A stretch of DNA of 64,000 nt from contig DAOUQC010000012.1 of the NCBI GenBank assembly GCA_030625775.1, positions 1-64,000 of the forward strand, in the 5' to 3' direction. Positions 27,584 through 36,881 of the stretch are shown in pieces. The notes beneath the pieces were generated by a model, which saw only the letters and a program-made list of their open reading frames with translations, ran no database searches and was not told the origin of the DNA. Numbering within the stretch: the first letter of the stretch is position 1; the number at the start of each line of letters is the position of its first letter. The DNA is from Verrucomicrobiota bacterium. GTDB taxonomy: Bacteria; Verrucomicrobiota; Verrucomicrobiia; Verrucomicrobiales; DEV007. Both the position numbers and the translations under genes were made by a program.

Positions 27584-28966
27584 ATGAATGAGGAATCCAT
27601 AAAAAAAGTAAAAAAACTGCTCGGTGAGAAACATGTTCTCACTGGAAAAGAGGATCTGATTCCCTATGGATTCGATGGCACGGCAGCGCTGAAAAACGAG
27701 GCGGTTTGTGTGGCTTTTCCAGAGACCACGGAACAGGTGGCCGAGGTGATGAAACTGGCGGCTACGGAAAAAATTCCTGTAGTCACGCGAGGGTCGGGAA
27801 CGGGGCTTTCGGGTGGCAGTGTGCCGGTGGACGGAGGTATCGTGCTTTGTCTGCTGAAGATGAAGAAGATTCTCGAATTGGATACAGCCAATCTGACGAT
27901 GTTGTGTGAGTCGGGGGTGATTACGAAAGAAATCGACGAAGTAGCGGGAGAGAAAGGCTTGTTTTATCCTCCGGATCCGGGATCGATCAAGGTGTCGACG
28001 ATCGGGGGGAATGTGGCGAATAATTCGGGTGGCTTGCGAGGACTTAAATACGGCGTGACGCGGGATTACGTCATGGGAATGGAAGTGGTGACCGCCCATG
28101 GGGAAGTGATGTGGCTGGGTTCGAAGTGCGTGAAAGATGTGGCAGGCTATACCCTCAAGGATTTGTTCATTGGCTCGGAAGGCACGCTCGGCATTGTGAC
28201 CAAGGTCTTATTGAAATTGCTGCCACGTCCGAAAGCCCGCAAGACGATGCTGGCGACCTATGACAGCATGGATGCCGCGGCTGAGACCGTGGCGGCGATC
28301 ATTGAGCGTCAGGTGATTCCCTGCACGCTGGAATTTCTCGATCGCAAGACTTGTCAGTGCGTGGAGGATTTTGCCAAGGTGGGATTGCCGACCGATGCGG
28401 CGTCCGTGTTGCTGATGGAAACCGACGGGCATCCGGTGGTGGTGGAGGAAGAGGCGGCTTTGATGCAGGAGATCGCCAGGGAACATGGTGCGATGTCTGT
28501 CGAGGTGGCCAAGGATGAGGAGCAGGCGGTGAAACTGGCGTCTGCCCGGCGCAGTGCTTTCGCGGCGCTGGCAAGGATTCGTCCGACGACGATTTTGGAA
28601 GACGTGACGGTGCCCCGCAGTGAGTTGCCGAAGATGGTAAGATTTGTTAATAAGGTGGCGGAGAAGTATGAATTGGAAATCGCGACTTTTGGACACATGG
28701 GTGACGGCAATTTGCATCCGACTTTTTTGACCAATGAGAAAGACGAAGAGGAGATGGAAAAAGTCGAACAGGCGATGCGGGATATTTTTCTCGAGGCCCT
28801 GGAGTTGAACGGAACCATCACGGGAGAACACGGAGTGGGGCTGGCGAAGAAGTCTTTTCTGTCAGCGCAGTTTCAAGATGCGAGCTATGAGATGCTTAAG
28901 AAAGTGAAGCTGGCATTGGACCCTGAAAACATACTGAATCCTGGAAAGATTTTTGATGTGGGTTGA
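27584..28966 (+). CDS. glcD: FAD-linked glycolate/D-lactate oxidase subunit GlcD
   Basis: FAD-binding PCMH-type oxidase of 460 residues oxidising glycolate or a D-2-hydroxy acid. VVTRGSGTGLSGGSVP is the FAD pyrophosphate loop, PPDPGSIKVSTIGGNVANNSGGLRGLKYG the second FAD block, and FGHMGDGNLHP with GEHGVGLAKKSFL the C-terminal active site. GTG at 27581 is also in frame; ATG at 27584 is preferred. glcF follows after 117 bases; no GlcE subunit is seen, so GlcD may transfer electrons directly to GlcF. Confidence 0.92.
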   Translation: MNEESIKKVKKLLGEKHVLTGKEDLIPYGFDGTAALKNEAVCVAFPETTEQVAEVMKLAATEKIPVVTRGSGTGLSGGSVPVDGGIVLCLLKMKKILELDTANLTMLCESGVITKEIDEVAGEKGLFYPPDPGSIKVSTIGGNVANNSGGLRGLKYGVTRDYVMGMEVVTAHGEVMWLGSKCVKDVAGYTLKDLFIGSEGTLGIVTKVLLKLLPRPKARKTMLATYDSMDAAAETVAAIIERQVIPCTLEFLDRKTCQCVEDFAKVGLPTDAASVLLMETDGHPVVVEEEAALMQEIAREHGAMSVEVAKDEEQAVKLASARRSAFAALARIRPTTILEDVTVPRSELPKMVRFVNKVAEKYELEIATFGHMGDGNLHPTFLTNEKDEEEMEKVEQAMRDIFLEALELNGTITGEHGVGLAKKSFLSAQFQDASYEMLKKVKLALDPENILNPGKIFDVG

Positions 28967-28990
28967 GCTTGTCGCTTGATGAGAAAACCA

Positions 28991-29014
28991 CACGAAGACA
29001 CGAAGACACGAAGT
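28991..29014 (+). repeat. Three tandem 8-bp units CACGAAGA
   Basis: CACGAAGA, CACGAAGA and CACGAAGT lie end to end in the glcD-glcF gap. This looks like a short tandem repeat rather than an operator, and the 117-base gap holds nothing else recognisable. Confidence 0.7.
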
Positions 29015-29083
29015 AAGAGGGGGTAGAAATAGGAAATTCTGACCTACAGCCTAAACTGCTACAGCCTAATAAGCTAAATCCAT

Positions 29084-30391
29084 ATGTCCTCCTACCTTAA
29101 AGACCTAGACTATTCGGTAGTGCAGCAGTGCATGCATTGCGGCATGTGTTTGCCGACTTGCCCGACCTACATGGAAACGGGGATGGAGAAAAACAGTCCG
29201 CGTGGGCGTATTGCTCTGATGCGGGCGGTGGCGGATGACGAGTTGGAGGTGACAAAGGCTTTCGGGGAAGAGATGTATTATTGTCTGGGTTGCCTCGCCT
29301 GCACTACGGCTTGTCCGGCGGGAGTGAATTACCCGGAGCTGTTCGAAATGGCGCGGGCTGAGGTGGAGGAAGCGGGGGTGTTGGATCGTCCGGAAAGACG
29401 GTTTTGGCGGTGGTTGAGTTTGAAGCTGATCTTTACGCGTCCGCGTTTGCTTCGTTTGATCGGTCGGATGTTGAGACTTTATCAGGTGAGTGGAATGGAG
29501 TCATTGGTGAGGAAAAGTGGGGTTCTGTGTGTGCTACCAAAAAACCTGAGGGACTTGGAACCTTCGACGCCGGTTATCGGGCCGGCTTTTTCCGATGAGC
29601 TGATTGATGAGGTGGAGGAGCCGGAGAACGGGGAGATCAAATACCGGGTGGGTTTATTGACAGGTTGTGTGCAGGATTTGATTCTGGCCGATGTAAATCG
29701 CGATACGGCGGATGTGTTGTTGCAGAACAGTTGCGCAGTGGTGACTCTGAGAAATCAGAGTTGCTGTGGATCACTGCATGGGCACAACGGTGCAGTTGAA
29801 TTGGCGAAGGAGATGGCGCGAAGGCACCTTGACGGCTGGGATCTGGATTCCCTGGATGCGATTATTACCAATGCGGCGGGATGTGGTTCGCATTTGAAAC
29901 ACTACGGGCCGCTGTTGAAGGATGATGAAGAGTATGCAGCCCGAGCCCATGAGTGGGACAAAAAAGCGAAGGACATCAACGAGTGGTTGGTGGAGATAGA
30001 TTTCCGAAAGCCTGAGGGGGAAGCGGGGGAATCAACGCAGGTGACTTATCACGAAGCCTGTCACCTTTGCCATGGGCAGAAGATTACCCAACAACCGCGG
30101 GATATATTGAATAGCATTCCCGGGCTGGAATTGAATGAGTTGAAGGACTCGACTCACTGTTGTGGCAGCGCGGGTATTTATAATATCACCCAGCCCGAGC
30201 AGGCGGGGAAACTGCAGCAAGAGAAGGCGGCTAATATCGTCAAGACCTGCGCGACCGTGACTGCAGTGGCGAATCCAGGCTGTCACCTTCAGATTGAAAA
30301 CGGGTTGAAGGACTGTGGCGCTTCAGAGGTGCGGGTTGCGCATCCGATTACGCTGTTGGCTGAAGCATATCGAGCTGAAGTGGGGAGGTGA
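29084..30391 (+). CDS. glcF: Glycolate oxidase iron-sulfur subunit GlcF
   Basis: A 435-residue electron-transfer partner of GlcD. Two 4Fe-4S motifs lie near the N-terminus: CMHCGMCLPTCPTY (about 16-29) and CLGCLACTTACP (about 69-80). Two CCG domains follow, with QSCCGSLHGHNG and THCCGSAGIYN, typical of heterodisulfide-reductase-like subunits; TYHEACHLCHGQ is the matching middle block. It should pass electrons to the membrane quinone pool. Same strand as glcD. Confidence 0.93.
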   Translation: MSSYLKDLDYSVVQQCMHCGMCLPTCPTYMETGMEKNSPRGRIALMRAVADDELEVTKAFGEEMYYCLGCLACTTACPAGVNYPELFEMARAEVEEAGVLDRPERRFWRWLSLKLIFTRPRLLRLIGRMLRLYQVSGMESLVRKSGVLCVLPKNLRDLEPSTPVIGPAFSDELIDEVEEPENGEIKYRVGLLTGCVQDLILADVNRDTADVLLQNSCAVVTLRNQSCCGSLHGHNGAVELAKEMARRHLDGWDLDSLDAIITNAAGCGSHLKHYGPLLKDDEEYAARAHEWDKKAKDINEWLVEIDFRKPEGEAGESTQVTYHEACHLCHGQKITQQPRDILNSIPGLELNELKDSTHCCGSAGIYNITQPEQAGKLQQEKAANIVKTCATVTAVANPGCHLQIENGLKDCGASEVRVAHPITLLAEAYRAEVGR

Positions 30392-30407
30392 ATATGTGGA
30401 TATAAGG

Positions 30408-30433
30408 CTCACGCAGAGGCGTCTCTGCGTGAG
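30408..30433. terminator. Bidirectional terminator hairpin between glcF and the FAD gene
   Basis: A perfect eleven-base stem CTCACGCAGAG / CTCTGCGTGAG with loop GCGT sits 17 bases after the glcF stop and 14 bases from the stop of the convergent FAD oxidoreductase. A pyrimidine-rich run follows on the + strand. It can serve both genes. Confidence 0.75.
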
Positions 30434-30446
30434 ATGATTTCTTCCT

Positions 30447-32735
30447 TTATTTCTCTGAAAGGATCTGCACGGCATCGATATGCACGTTGCCGTCGACGTC
30501 ATCATTGGTAATGATCACGGTGGCGGGTTTGCCGGCTTCAAATTGGTAAACTCCCAGAGTGGCAAAACCTTTGGCCAGTGGTGGGGCGATTTTCTGGTTC
30601 ATGCGTATGGTTTTTTCCCCATCAGCACTGATTACGGTTACGGGTGTTTTGGAAGAGCGGTTTTCGTGGGGCTGCCATGAGATGCGCACCTCGTATTTCC
30701 CGGTTTTAGGCACTTTGATGTCGTAACGGGCTTCCGCTTTCCCTGTCCGGCTGGCGTAATGGTAGCCGTCCTCAATGTAGTTTTTCAGACCTGCGCCTTC
30801 GGTCCACTTGCCGGTCAGTTTTGCTTCGAGGTCATCAATGACAATGCCGGCGAGTTTTTTCTTGCTGATATAATCCGAAGCAGGGTCGCCGAGGTGGGGC
30901 AGGGCAGGATCGTCACGGAACTCACCGTCGAGTGAATCGCGACGCATGTAGCCAGGCATTTGCAGCAAGCCGATGAGTTTGTCGAGGTATTTGGAATACA
31001 CCTCACGTGGTGAGCAGTTGTACTTGGTGCCAACGGCTGCGGCTTTGCCAACCACAACGCCCATCATTCCACCGGTTTTCATCACCCGGACAGTTCCCAG
31101 GGCCTTGTGCGTCACCGAAACATTGCGGCCCGCCATGAACAGGTTGTCAATGTTGCGTGAATAAAAGCAGCGGTAGGGAACGGGGTAGCCGCGGCGGCGA
31201 TCAACCCCTTTGCCGAACTCGGCCCGGGAGATGAAGGGGTTGTCGGCATACTTTTTCATGTAGCGTTCCTGGGGGTAGTGAAGATCGATACCCCAGGTGG
31301 TGAGCACACAACCGTCGGGGAAGGGCTTTTTGCTCACTAGGTCTTCTTCGGTGAGGATGACGTCGCCAAGCAGTTGCTGGGTTTCCCGCGGGCCGCCAAT
31401 GTAAGCCATCCAGGTCAGGCGGGCATTTTTGTGTTCTTTTTTGTCCGGGTCGTTGCGTGTGTAAGCCCCTTTTCTTTTAAGTGCATTGAATGCTCCAAAA
31501 CCAGCACGAAAATTCCAGTCACGGATTTCTTCCAAATCTTTGATCGGGTCTTTGTCGAAGCCGGTTTCCCAGAACCAGGGGGCATGAAATTTACTTGGGT
31601 AGGGAAATTCCTCTTCCGTCAAATCCAGTGCCCAGGGAACTTCAGGGAAATCCTGTTGGGAATCCGCATTTTCCCAGGCCCACATGTTGCTCATACCCAT
31701 GCGCCCCTTTGGGTGCATTTCACGGTCGGCATTCGCCCGTTGGCCGATCGAACCGTGTCCGGTTGAGTCACAGAAAAAACGGGCTTTGATGCGACGCACT
31801 TCATTACTGCGGGTATCGAGGGCGAGGATAGCTTCGATGTGATTATCACCCTTTTTTTCCACCGCATAAGCATGATGATTGAAGAACAGGGTGAGGTTTT
31901 TCTCAGTACGGGCGATTTTATCTTTTTTGGCGTCTTCGTATTCTTCGTAGGTGCCGGGTGATTTTTTGGCATCATCTTCGAATTCGCGAACGATGTCACT
32001 GGTGGGGTACAGACCGGGAGGAGTTTTGCCCTGGGCCCAAACGCGAACTTCTGAAGAGCCGTTGCCACCGAGAACGGGGCGATTCTGAACGAGGGCCACA
32101 TTCAATCCCATGCGGGCTGCAGCAATCGCTCCACAGGAACCGGCATATCCGCCACCGATGAAAACAAGATCAAAAGGTTTCTCATCGATAATCTCTGCTG
32201 ATTTCCCCATCAGTTCACGGCGCCATTTTGGCAGTACTTCACTGGTATTGTCGGGAACAAAATCGGGGTCATCAGAGAAAAGGATGGCATCGCAGCGTCC
32301 ATCGAATCCAGTCAAATCATGAAGGGCAATGGAAGTATCTTTGTTGGCGATGGTGACCATGCCGCCGTCCTGCCAGTGCCAGTCAGCGCTTTTTGTTCCA
32401 AAGGTAGGGTCTGTTGTTTTTCCATCGATCAGAATCTGGAATTTACCCGGGGCTCCCTCTGCTTTCCAGCGGGCGACCCAGTCCAGAGTTCGCACCCACA
32501 TGCGATATTCGCCTGGTTTGGTAAACCGGACTTTTGTTTTTGCATCGGCAACCGGTTTCCCCAGTCCATGTGCGAGCAGGTAAGGGGAGCCCATGTTGTC
32601 GATAAACTGGGTGTCCAGTTTCCATCCGCCGCGGTCTTCGAAAGACTCGGTTTCGACCAGGATGGTTTCACTTCGCAAGCTTGGGGCAATACAAAGGGTG
32701 AAGAATAGTGCTGATAGTAATTTGACGGGTTTCAT
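30447..32735 (-). CDS. Secreted FAD-dependent oxidoreductase (large, multidomain)
   Basis: A 762-residue exported flavoprotein. A signal peptide (VKLLSALFFTLCIAPSLRS) leads to an N-terminal beta-rich domain (about 25-160), an FAD_oxidored domain starting DLVFIGGGYAGSCGAIAAARMGLNVAL (about 188) with NRPVLGGNGSSEVRVWAQ, FCDSTGHGSIGQRA and NLFMAGRNVSVTHKA, and a C-terminal carbohydrate-binding-like sandwich (about 625-760). Translation starts on the ATGA overlap with the upstream Gfo/Idh/MocA gene, so the two are coupled. Likely oxidises a sugar or polyol outside the cytoplasm. Confidence 0.88.
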   Translation of the reverse strand: MKPVKLLSALFFTLCIAPSLRSETILVETESFEDRGGWKLDTQFIDNMGSPYLLAHGLGKPVADAKTKVRFTKPGEYRMWVRTLDWVARWKAEGAPGKFQILIDGKTTDPTFGTKSADWHWQDGGMVTIANKDTSIALHDLTGFDGRCDAILFSDDPDFVPDNTSEVLPKWRRELMGKSAEIIDEKPFDLVFIGGGYAGSCGAIAAARMGLNVALVQNRPVLGGNGSSEVRVWAQGKTPPGLYPTSDIVREFEDDAKKSPGTYEEYEDAKKDKIARTEKNLTLFFNHHAYAVEKKGDNHIEAILALDTRSNEVRRIKARFFCDSTGHGSIGQRANADREMHPKGRMGMSNMWAWENADSQQDFPEVPWALDLTEEEFPYPSKFHAPWFWETGFDKDPIKDLEEIRDWNFRAGFGAFNALKRKGAYTRNDPDKKEHKNARLTWMAYIGGPRETQQLLGDVILTEEDLVSKKPFPDGCVLTTWGIDLHYPQERYMKKYADNPFISRAEFGKGVDRRRGYPVPYRCFYSRNIDNLFMAGRNVSVTHKALGTVRVMKTGGMMGVVVGKAAAVGTKYNCSPREVYSKYLDKLIGLLQMPGYMRRDSLDGEFRDDPALPHLGDPASDYISKKKLAGIVIDDLEAKLTGKWTEGAGLKNYIEDGYHYASRTGKAEARYDIKVPKTGKYEVRISWQPHENRSSKTPVTVISADGEKTIRMNQKIAPPLAKGFATLGVYQFEAGKPATVIITNDDVDGNVHIDAVQILSEK

Positions 32736-33700
32736 AAAAGGCTGACGTGTCGGTTTTCTGTGACGGAAGTCTCACAAGCTGCTATTATTTTCTGGCAGGT
32801 GATAGCGTCGTCGATAGTAGAGAGCGGCCACTCACGATTTTGGACGCAGTTTTCGACAAAAAAGCGAACTTCTTCCCTGATGTGATATTCGTAAGCGGAG
32901 AAAGTGTGGGAGTGCACGACGCCAGGCTGGTTCTCAACCCAATCGCGGTAGCTGAAGCGTGATGAACCTTTGGTGCCGATTACTTTGATCACAAAAGTCC
33001 AGGGATCTGAGCTGTTGTCGTCGGCGGCAAAGTCTGCAGAAAAATGGGCCAGTGCCCCGGATTTCATTTTCAGGTTCACCATCGCAATGTCCTCTCCGTC
33101 GAAGTCATCGTAGTGGATCACTGATTTCATTGCTGACAGCGATTCGGGCTCTCCCGCAAGATAAAGCAGGAGATAGGAGTGATGGGTCAGGATGTGCTGA
33201 ATGACTCCGGGATAACGTTTGGCGACTTCTTCAGGATGATGGATGTGGTATTGAATATAAATAGCCACCAGATCGCCTAGTTTTTGTGTGTCGATGAGTT
33301 CCTTTGTCCGGCTCAAGGCTGCTTCGTAAATGTAATTGTGGCCAGGCATCAAGGTGACCTGGTTTTTTTTTGCGCAGGCTTTCAGGCTTTCAAGCTCGTT
33401 GATAGAAGAGGCGACCGGTTTTTCAACTAATACATGTTTTCCCGCTTCCATCGCCAGAGTTGCGAAGTGAGTGTGGGTTTCCTGATTGGTAAGAATGAAA
33501 ACAGCATGCACTTCCGGATCGGCTACCAGTGATTCCGCCGTAGCGTAAATTTCGCAGCCAAACAGGGTGGATTTTTCCTGATTAAGGGATTGATCAATGC
33601 TCCAGATGCCAATGAGCTCCGCGTTGGGACAGTGGCGAATGGCTTCAGCATGGAGCAGGGAAATGTCTCCTGTGCCGATGAAGGCAATGTTTGTGGTCAT
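32732..33700 (-). CDS. Gfo/Idh/MocA family NAD(P)-dependent oxidoreductase
   Basis: A 322-residue cytoplasmic dehydrogenase. The N-terminal Rossmann fold has IAFIGTGDISLLHAEAIRHCP, then VLTNQETHTHFATLAMEAGKHVLVEKPVASS, where EKP is the family catalytic motif; the C-terminal half is the open beta-sheet dimer domain. ATG at 33700 is chosen; a longer TTG start at 33736 is possible. It overlaps the secreted FAD oxidoreductase by four bases, suggesting a two-step sugar oxidation. Confidence 0.9.
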   Translation of the reverse strand: MTTNIAFIGTGDISLLHAEAIRHCPNAELIGIWSIDQSLNQEKSTLFGCEIYATAESLVADPEVHAVFILTNQETHTHFATLAMEAGKHVLVEKPVASSINELESLKACAKKNQVTLMPGHNYIYEAALSRTKELIDTQKLGDLVAIYIQYHIHHPEEVAKRYPGVIQHILTHHSYLLLYLAGEPESLSAMKSVIHYDDFDGEDIAMVNLKMKSGALAHFSADFAADDNSSDPWTFVIKVIGTKGSSRFSYRDWVENQPGVVHSHTFSAYEYHIREEVRFFVENCVQNREWPLSTIDDAITCQKIIAACETSVTENRHVSLL

Positions 33701-33759
33701 CAGTGGGAAATGTCTGGAATGTGGGGAGGAAAGCAAGTGTGAAGAAAAAAAACCTCGCC

Positions 33760-33793
33760 GAGTCCCGCAGTTGAGGGGACGAGACAGCCGGAG
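33760..33793. repeat. Dispersed palindromic repeat, copy 2 (intergenic)
   Basis: GAGTCCCGCAG, TTGAGGGGAC, GAGACAGCCGGAG closely matches the copy at 22459-22491. The arms GTCCC/GGGAC remain complementary while the loop has changed, as expected for a REP-like hairpin. It lies between the Gfo/Idh/MocA gene and the NosR-like gene. Confidence 0.75.
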
Positions 33794-33826
33794 GCAAATT
33801 AATCGGATAAATACAAGTTGGGGGAT

Positions 33827-35092
33827 TTAGGGGGAGATCAACCAATTATGAATCGGGCTGTAAAAGAAATAAAGGACAATGGCAATTAGCAGTAATAGCA
33901 AAGCAATGACATCTTGGGTGTCGATCTTGTTTTTCTCTCCTCGGCGGCGGACGAAGTTCAGGAGCCAGCCGGTGGGGCAGCCGTATTTGCAATAGGCCAT
34001 GGGAATGAAGAGTGAGATGACCAGACTGACGATGGCAACAAGGACGGAAGCTTTCCCAGCCATTTGGATCAGGTAGGCATCGAAAGGTTCGAGGCCAGCC
34101 AGATCGATGGGAAGTTTGAGGAAACTGGTGAGCAAAGCCAGCAACAGCAGGGTGGGGGCGATCCATTTGAGCGACCATTTGAAGTTGATATCTGGGCGTA
34201 GGCTGAGATGAGCAGGCAGGAGTTTCATCAGCCATCGTTGGGCATGACCGTGAGGGCAGATGAACTGACAATAGACGGGCTGACGGGTTGCCCAGGGAAC
34301 AAGAAGGGCGCTGGCCGCCAGGAGCGTCAGTCCGGGGGTCATGCGCCAGGGGATGCCGGATTCGGTCCAGCCGACAAACAAAGCCAGGGCGAGCAGGTCG
34401 CCAAGGATGAATCCCAGAATAATGAAGACGGCTATCGACCACAACCAGCGATAAGATTGAAACTTGGCCTTTTTGATGAAAGCAAAAGCGAGTCCACCCA
34501 CAACGATCAGGAGGAGAGCGACATCCTGCCAACGGATGGATAATGACTGGGCGTGTTGTTGAGATTTATCGCTGAGAGTCAGACGTTTGCTGATCGATAG
34601 CGCAAGTGCTTCCGAAGTCCGGGTGGCACCGGAGACCCCGTAAATTTCTGATTTTTTCAGGTCGTTCATCTGTGCGACCTGCTGCCATGATTTGTCATTC
34701 CAGCTTTCCATGAACAGGTAGTCCAGAGTAACATCTTCGACATGACTGGGTGTGTCGTAGCTGTGGCGGATGGCTACACCGAGCACTTTGAGATCCGCAT
34801 CGGATACGATGAGGGCATCGGTAGGTCCCGAGTATCCGGTGATATCCCGCGACCGAGGCATGGTGCGCGTTGCGTAGCCCACACGATTTCCATTTTGATC
34901 CAAAATCCACAAGCCGGCTTTAGGCGAAGCATCTGGGGTAAGGCGATGAGATGCGGGTAGGAAGACCTTGACTTCGCTGACCGTGATCGGCCAGTCCCCC
35001 TGAATGCTGATGCGCAGATGGTGCTGGCGTATCAAGCAGACGATGGTGAGCAGAATGCCAAGGCGACAGATTTGCAGGATGAGGGAGCGCAC
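33827..35092 (-). CDS. NosR/NirI-like membrane flavoprotein with CxxxCP Fe-S motifs
   Basis: A 421-residue protein: one N-terminal anchor, a periplasmic FMN-binding domain ending in YGVSGATRTSEAL (SGATxTS is the ApbE flavinylation motif, Thr carrying FMN), then about five or six membrane helices with two CxxxCP motifs, YCQFICPHGHA and YCKYGCPTGW. This layout is that of NosR/NirI-type proteins that move electrons from quinol to the periplasm or sense redox state. No nos genes are nearby, so the electron acceptor is unknown. Stands alone on the minus strand. Confidence 0.82.
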   Translation of the reverse strand: MRSLILQICRLGILLTIVCLIRQHHLRISIQGDWPITVSEVKVFLPASHRLTPDASPKAGLWILDQNGNRVGYATRTMPRSRDITGYSGPTDALIVSDADLKVLGVAIRHSYDTPSHVEDVTLDYLFMESWNDKSWQQVAQMNDLKKSEIYGVSGATRTSEALALSISKRLTLSDKSQQHAQSLSIRWQDVALLLIVVGGLAFAFIKKAKFQSYRWLWSIAVFIILGFILGDLLALALFVGWTESGIPWRMTPGLTLLAASALLVPWATRQPVYCQFICPHGHAQRWLMKLLPAHLSLRPDINFKWSLKWIAPTLLLLALLTSFLKLPIDLAGLEPFDAYLIQMAGKASVLVAIVSLVISLFIPMAYCKYGCPTGWLLNFVRRRGEKNKIDTQDVIALLLLLIAIVLYFFYSPIHNWLISP

Positions 35093-35230
35093 GTTGAACA
35101 GTGGAGTATTATCAGAATGAGTTGAAGCGGAAGTTTGGTATCAAATGGCCTTGGTTCTCATTTTGTGTTGATCATTTCATTTGAATTTGGAAATGTCTTC
35201 GATAAGTGCAGACTCAGCAATCAACATCGT

Positions 35231-36265
35231 ATGAATAAAACGCATTCGTCAGTTTATCAAATAGTTGTAATTTTTGTCGTTTTGCTCGCGACTTGCCTGG
35301 GAGCTCTGAGTCAGGAGGGATCCGGGGAGGTTGATCTGACCTCACGGCCCGGTCCGGCAGGTAAAAAAACGGTGGTTAATCTTTCCATCAAGGTTCTTGA
35401 TGTCGATGAAATTGATGGAGCGAGCCAAACCTTCACCGCTAATGTGGTGGTCGTCGCCAGATGGAAGGACAAGCGACTGGTGGGTGGCTCGAAACGGCGT
35501 ACGCTGGCTTTGTCGGAGGTCTGGAATCCAGTAATGCAAATTACGAATCAGCAGAGATTGATGAAGACCTTTCCCGATGTGGTTCAGGTGGAAGCAGATG
35601 GAACGGTTGAGTGGGCGCAACGCTATTGGGGTAGGTTTTCCAATCCCTTGAATCTGCAGGAGTTTCCGCTCGATAAACATACTTTTGTGGTCCAGTTGGT
35701 TGTGGCCAGTGTAGATTTCAAGGAGGTCGAATTGAGAGAGTTGGAGGACGAGGGGGATCGTTCCGGGCTTGCTGATAAACTCTCATTGCCGGACTGGGAA
35801 GTCACTGGGTGGAGGGTGAATGTAGCGCCGGTCGAGTTGATCAAGGAGTCATCCCCATTGCCGGGGATGGCTTTTGAATTCGAAGCCAGTCGGTATCTGG
35901 GTTACTATCTGACCAAGGTTCTGCTGCCACTGTTGATGATCGTGATGATGTCGTGGATCGTATTCTGGATTCATCCGTCGGAATCGGCGACGCAGATCAG
36001 CGTTTCAATTACTTCAATGTTAACCTTGATCGCTTATCGTTTTGCCTTGGGAGCTATGTTGCCGGATGTTTCATACCTTACCCGTATGGATGGCTTTATA
36101 TTGGTATCGACGGTTATGGTATTCGGGGCTTTGTTGGAAGCTGTAGTGACCAGTCGCCTGGCTGATACAGGTAAAGAAGAACTGGCTATAAGAATTGACA
36201 ATGTCTGCCAAAAATTGTTTCCGGGGGCTTTTGCGTTGCTGTGCGTTTATGCGGCATGGGGTTGA
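35231..36265 (+). CDS. Pentameric ligand-gated ion channel homologue (ELIC/GLIC type), copy 1
   Basis: A 344-residue homologue of prokaryotic Cys-loop-type receptors. Signal peptide (VIFVVLLATCLGALS), beta-sandwich sensor domain with EVWNPVMQITNQQ and the Pro-loop block LNLQEFPLDKHTFVVQLV (no cysteines), then M1 RYLGYYLTKVLLPLLMIVMM, pore helix M2 QISVSITSMLTLIAYRFAL, M3 beginning YLTRMDGFIL, and M4 LFPGAFALLCVYAAWG. ATG at 35231 is preferred to the upstream start at 35135 because it matches copy 2 in length and signal position. It should form an inner-membrane channel gated by a periplasmic ligand. A small membrane gene follows 32 bases later. Confidence 0.93.
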   Translation: MNKTHSSVYQIVVIFVVLLATCLGALSQEGSGEVDLTSRPGPAGKKTVVNLSIKVLDVDEIDGASQTFTANVVVVARWKDKRLVGGSKRRTLALSEVWNPVMQITNQQRLMKTFPDVVQVEADGTVEWAQRYWGRFSNPLNLQEFPLDKHTFVVQLVVASVDFKEVELRELEDEGDRSGLADKLSLPDWEVTGWRVNVAPVELIKESSPLPGMAFEFEASRYLGYYLTKVLLPLLMIVMMSWIVFWIHPSESATQISVSITSMLTLIAYRFALGAMLPDVSYLTRMDGFILVSTVMVFGALLEAVVTSRLADTGKEELAIRIDNVCQKLFPGAFALLCVYAAWG

Positions 36266-36297
36266 AGTTTTTTTATAGGAAGAGAAGAAAGGAAATG

Positions 36298-36816
36298 ATG
36301 AGAGATAAAACAGATTCAGAAATACCAGCAGTATCAAGTTGGCGCCTTACCTTGGGTGTCATCATCCTAGTGCTCAGCATTGTTGTGCCTTTGCTGGGGA
36401 TACCGGTGGTGACGGGGTCTGGATTGTCAGTGTCAATGAAGTCTACTGTCTCAGGCGTTTTGCTGGTTGGGGCTGAAGTGTTTGGGATTCTTGCCATCGC
36501 AGTGATGGGCAAGCCCGGCTATGCTTTTATCAAAAGCAAGGTTTTTGGTTTTTTGAAGCGTCACGGACCTGCGAAGGAAGTCAGCCGGATGCGTTATCGG
36601 ATCGGCTTACTGATGTTTTGCCTGCCGCTGCTGTTTGCCTGGGTATCGGTATATGCGGCAGATTACATTCCCGGATTTTCACAAAACCCGCTCACTTATG
36701 CCATTGTTGGAGACGTGCTTTTACTGACGAGCCTATTTGTTCTCGGCGGTGATTTCTGGGATAAAATACGTGCGTTATTTGTCCATGACGCCAAGGTGCA
36801 TTTTCCACAAAAATAA
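36298..36816 (+). CDS. Small multipass membrane protein, partner of the pLGIC gene
   Basis: A 172-residue protein (from the ATG at 36298, AAAGGA four bases before) with four hydrophobic segments. Conserved-looking stretches are VVPLLGIPVV, GKPGYAFIKSKVFGFLKRHGP, EVSRMRYRIGLLMF and LGGDFWDKIRALFVHDAKV. It resembles the small family called transporter suffix domain proteins, whose function is not known. It follows the first channel by 32 bases, and a decayed copy of its end precedes the second channel, so the two families have been inherited as a unit. A regulatory or accessory subunit is possible. Confidence 0.75.
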   Translation: MRDKTDSEIPAVSSWRLTLGVIILVLSIVVPLLGIPVVTGSGLSVSMKSTVSGVLLVGAEVFGILAIAVMGKPGYAFIKSKVFGFLKRHGPAKEVSRMRYRIGLLMFCLPLLFAWVSVYAADYIPGFSQNPLTYAIVGDVLLLTSLFVLGGDFWDKIRALFVHDAKVHFPQK

Positions 36817-36830
36817 ACGGATGAAAGCAT
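36748..36830 (+). repeat. Direct repeat copy A: 3' end of the small membrane gene
   Basis: Covers the last ~22 codons and trailer of the small membrane gene. Starts GGTGATT; the 22 bases GATAAAATACGTGCGTTATTT and neighbours are identical in copy B at 37964-38046, and ATGAAA/CATC near the end also match. Confidence 0.85.
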
Positions 36831-36881
36831 CGGGCCAATGGTTTCTCTGGTGTCAGCGTTCTCAAGGAGAACAGTGGATAT

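Noticed and set aside
28991-29014. CRISPR or operator array
   Set aside because: Only three 8-bp units without spacers.
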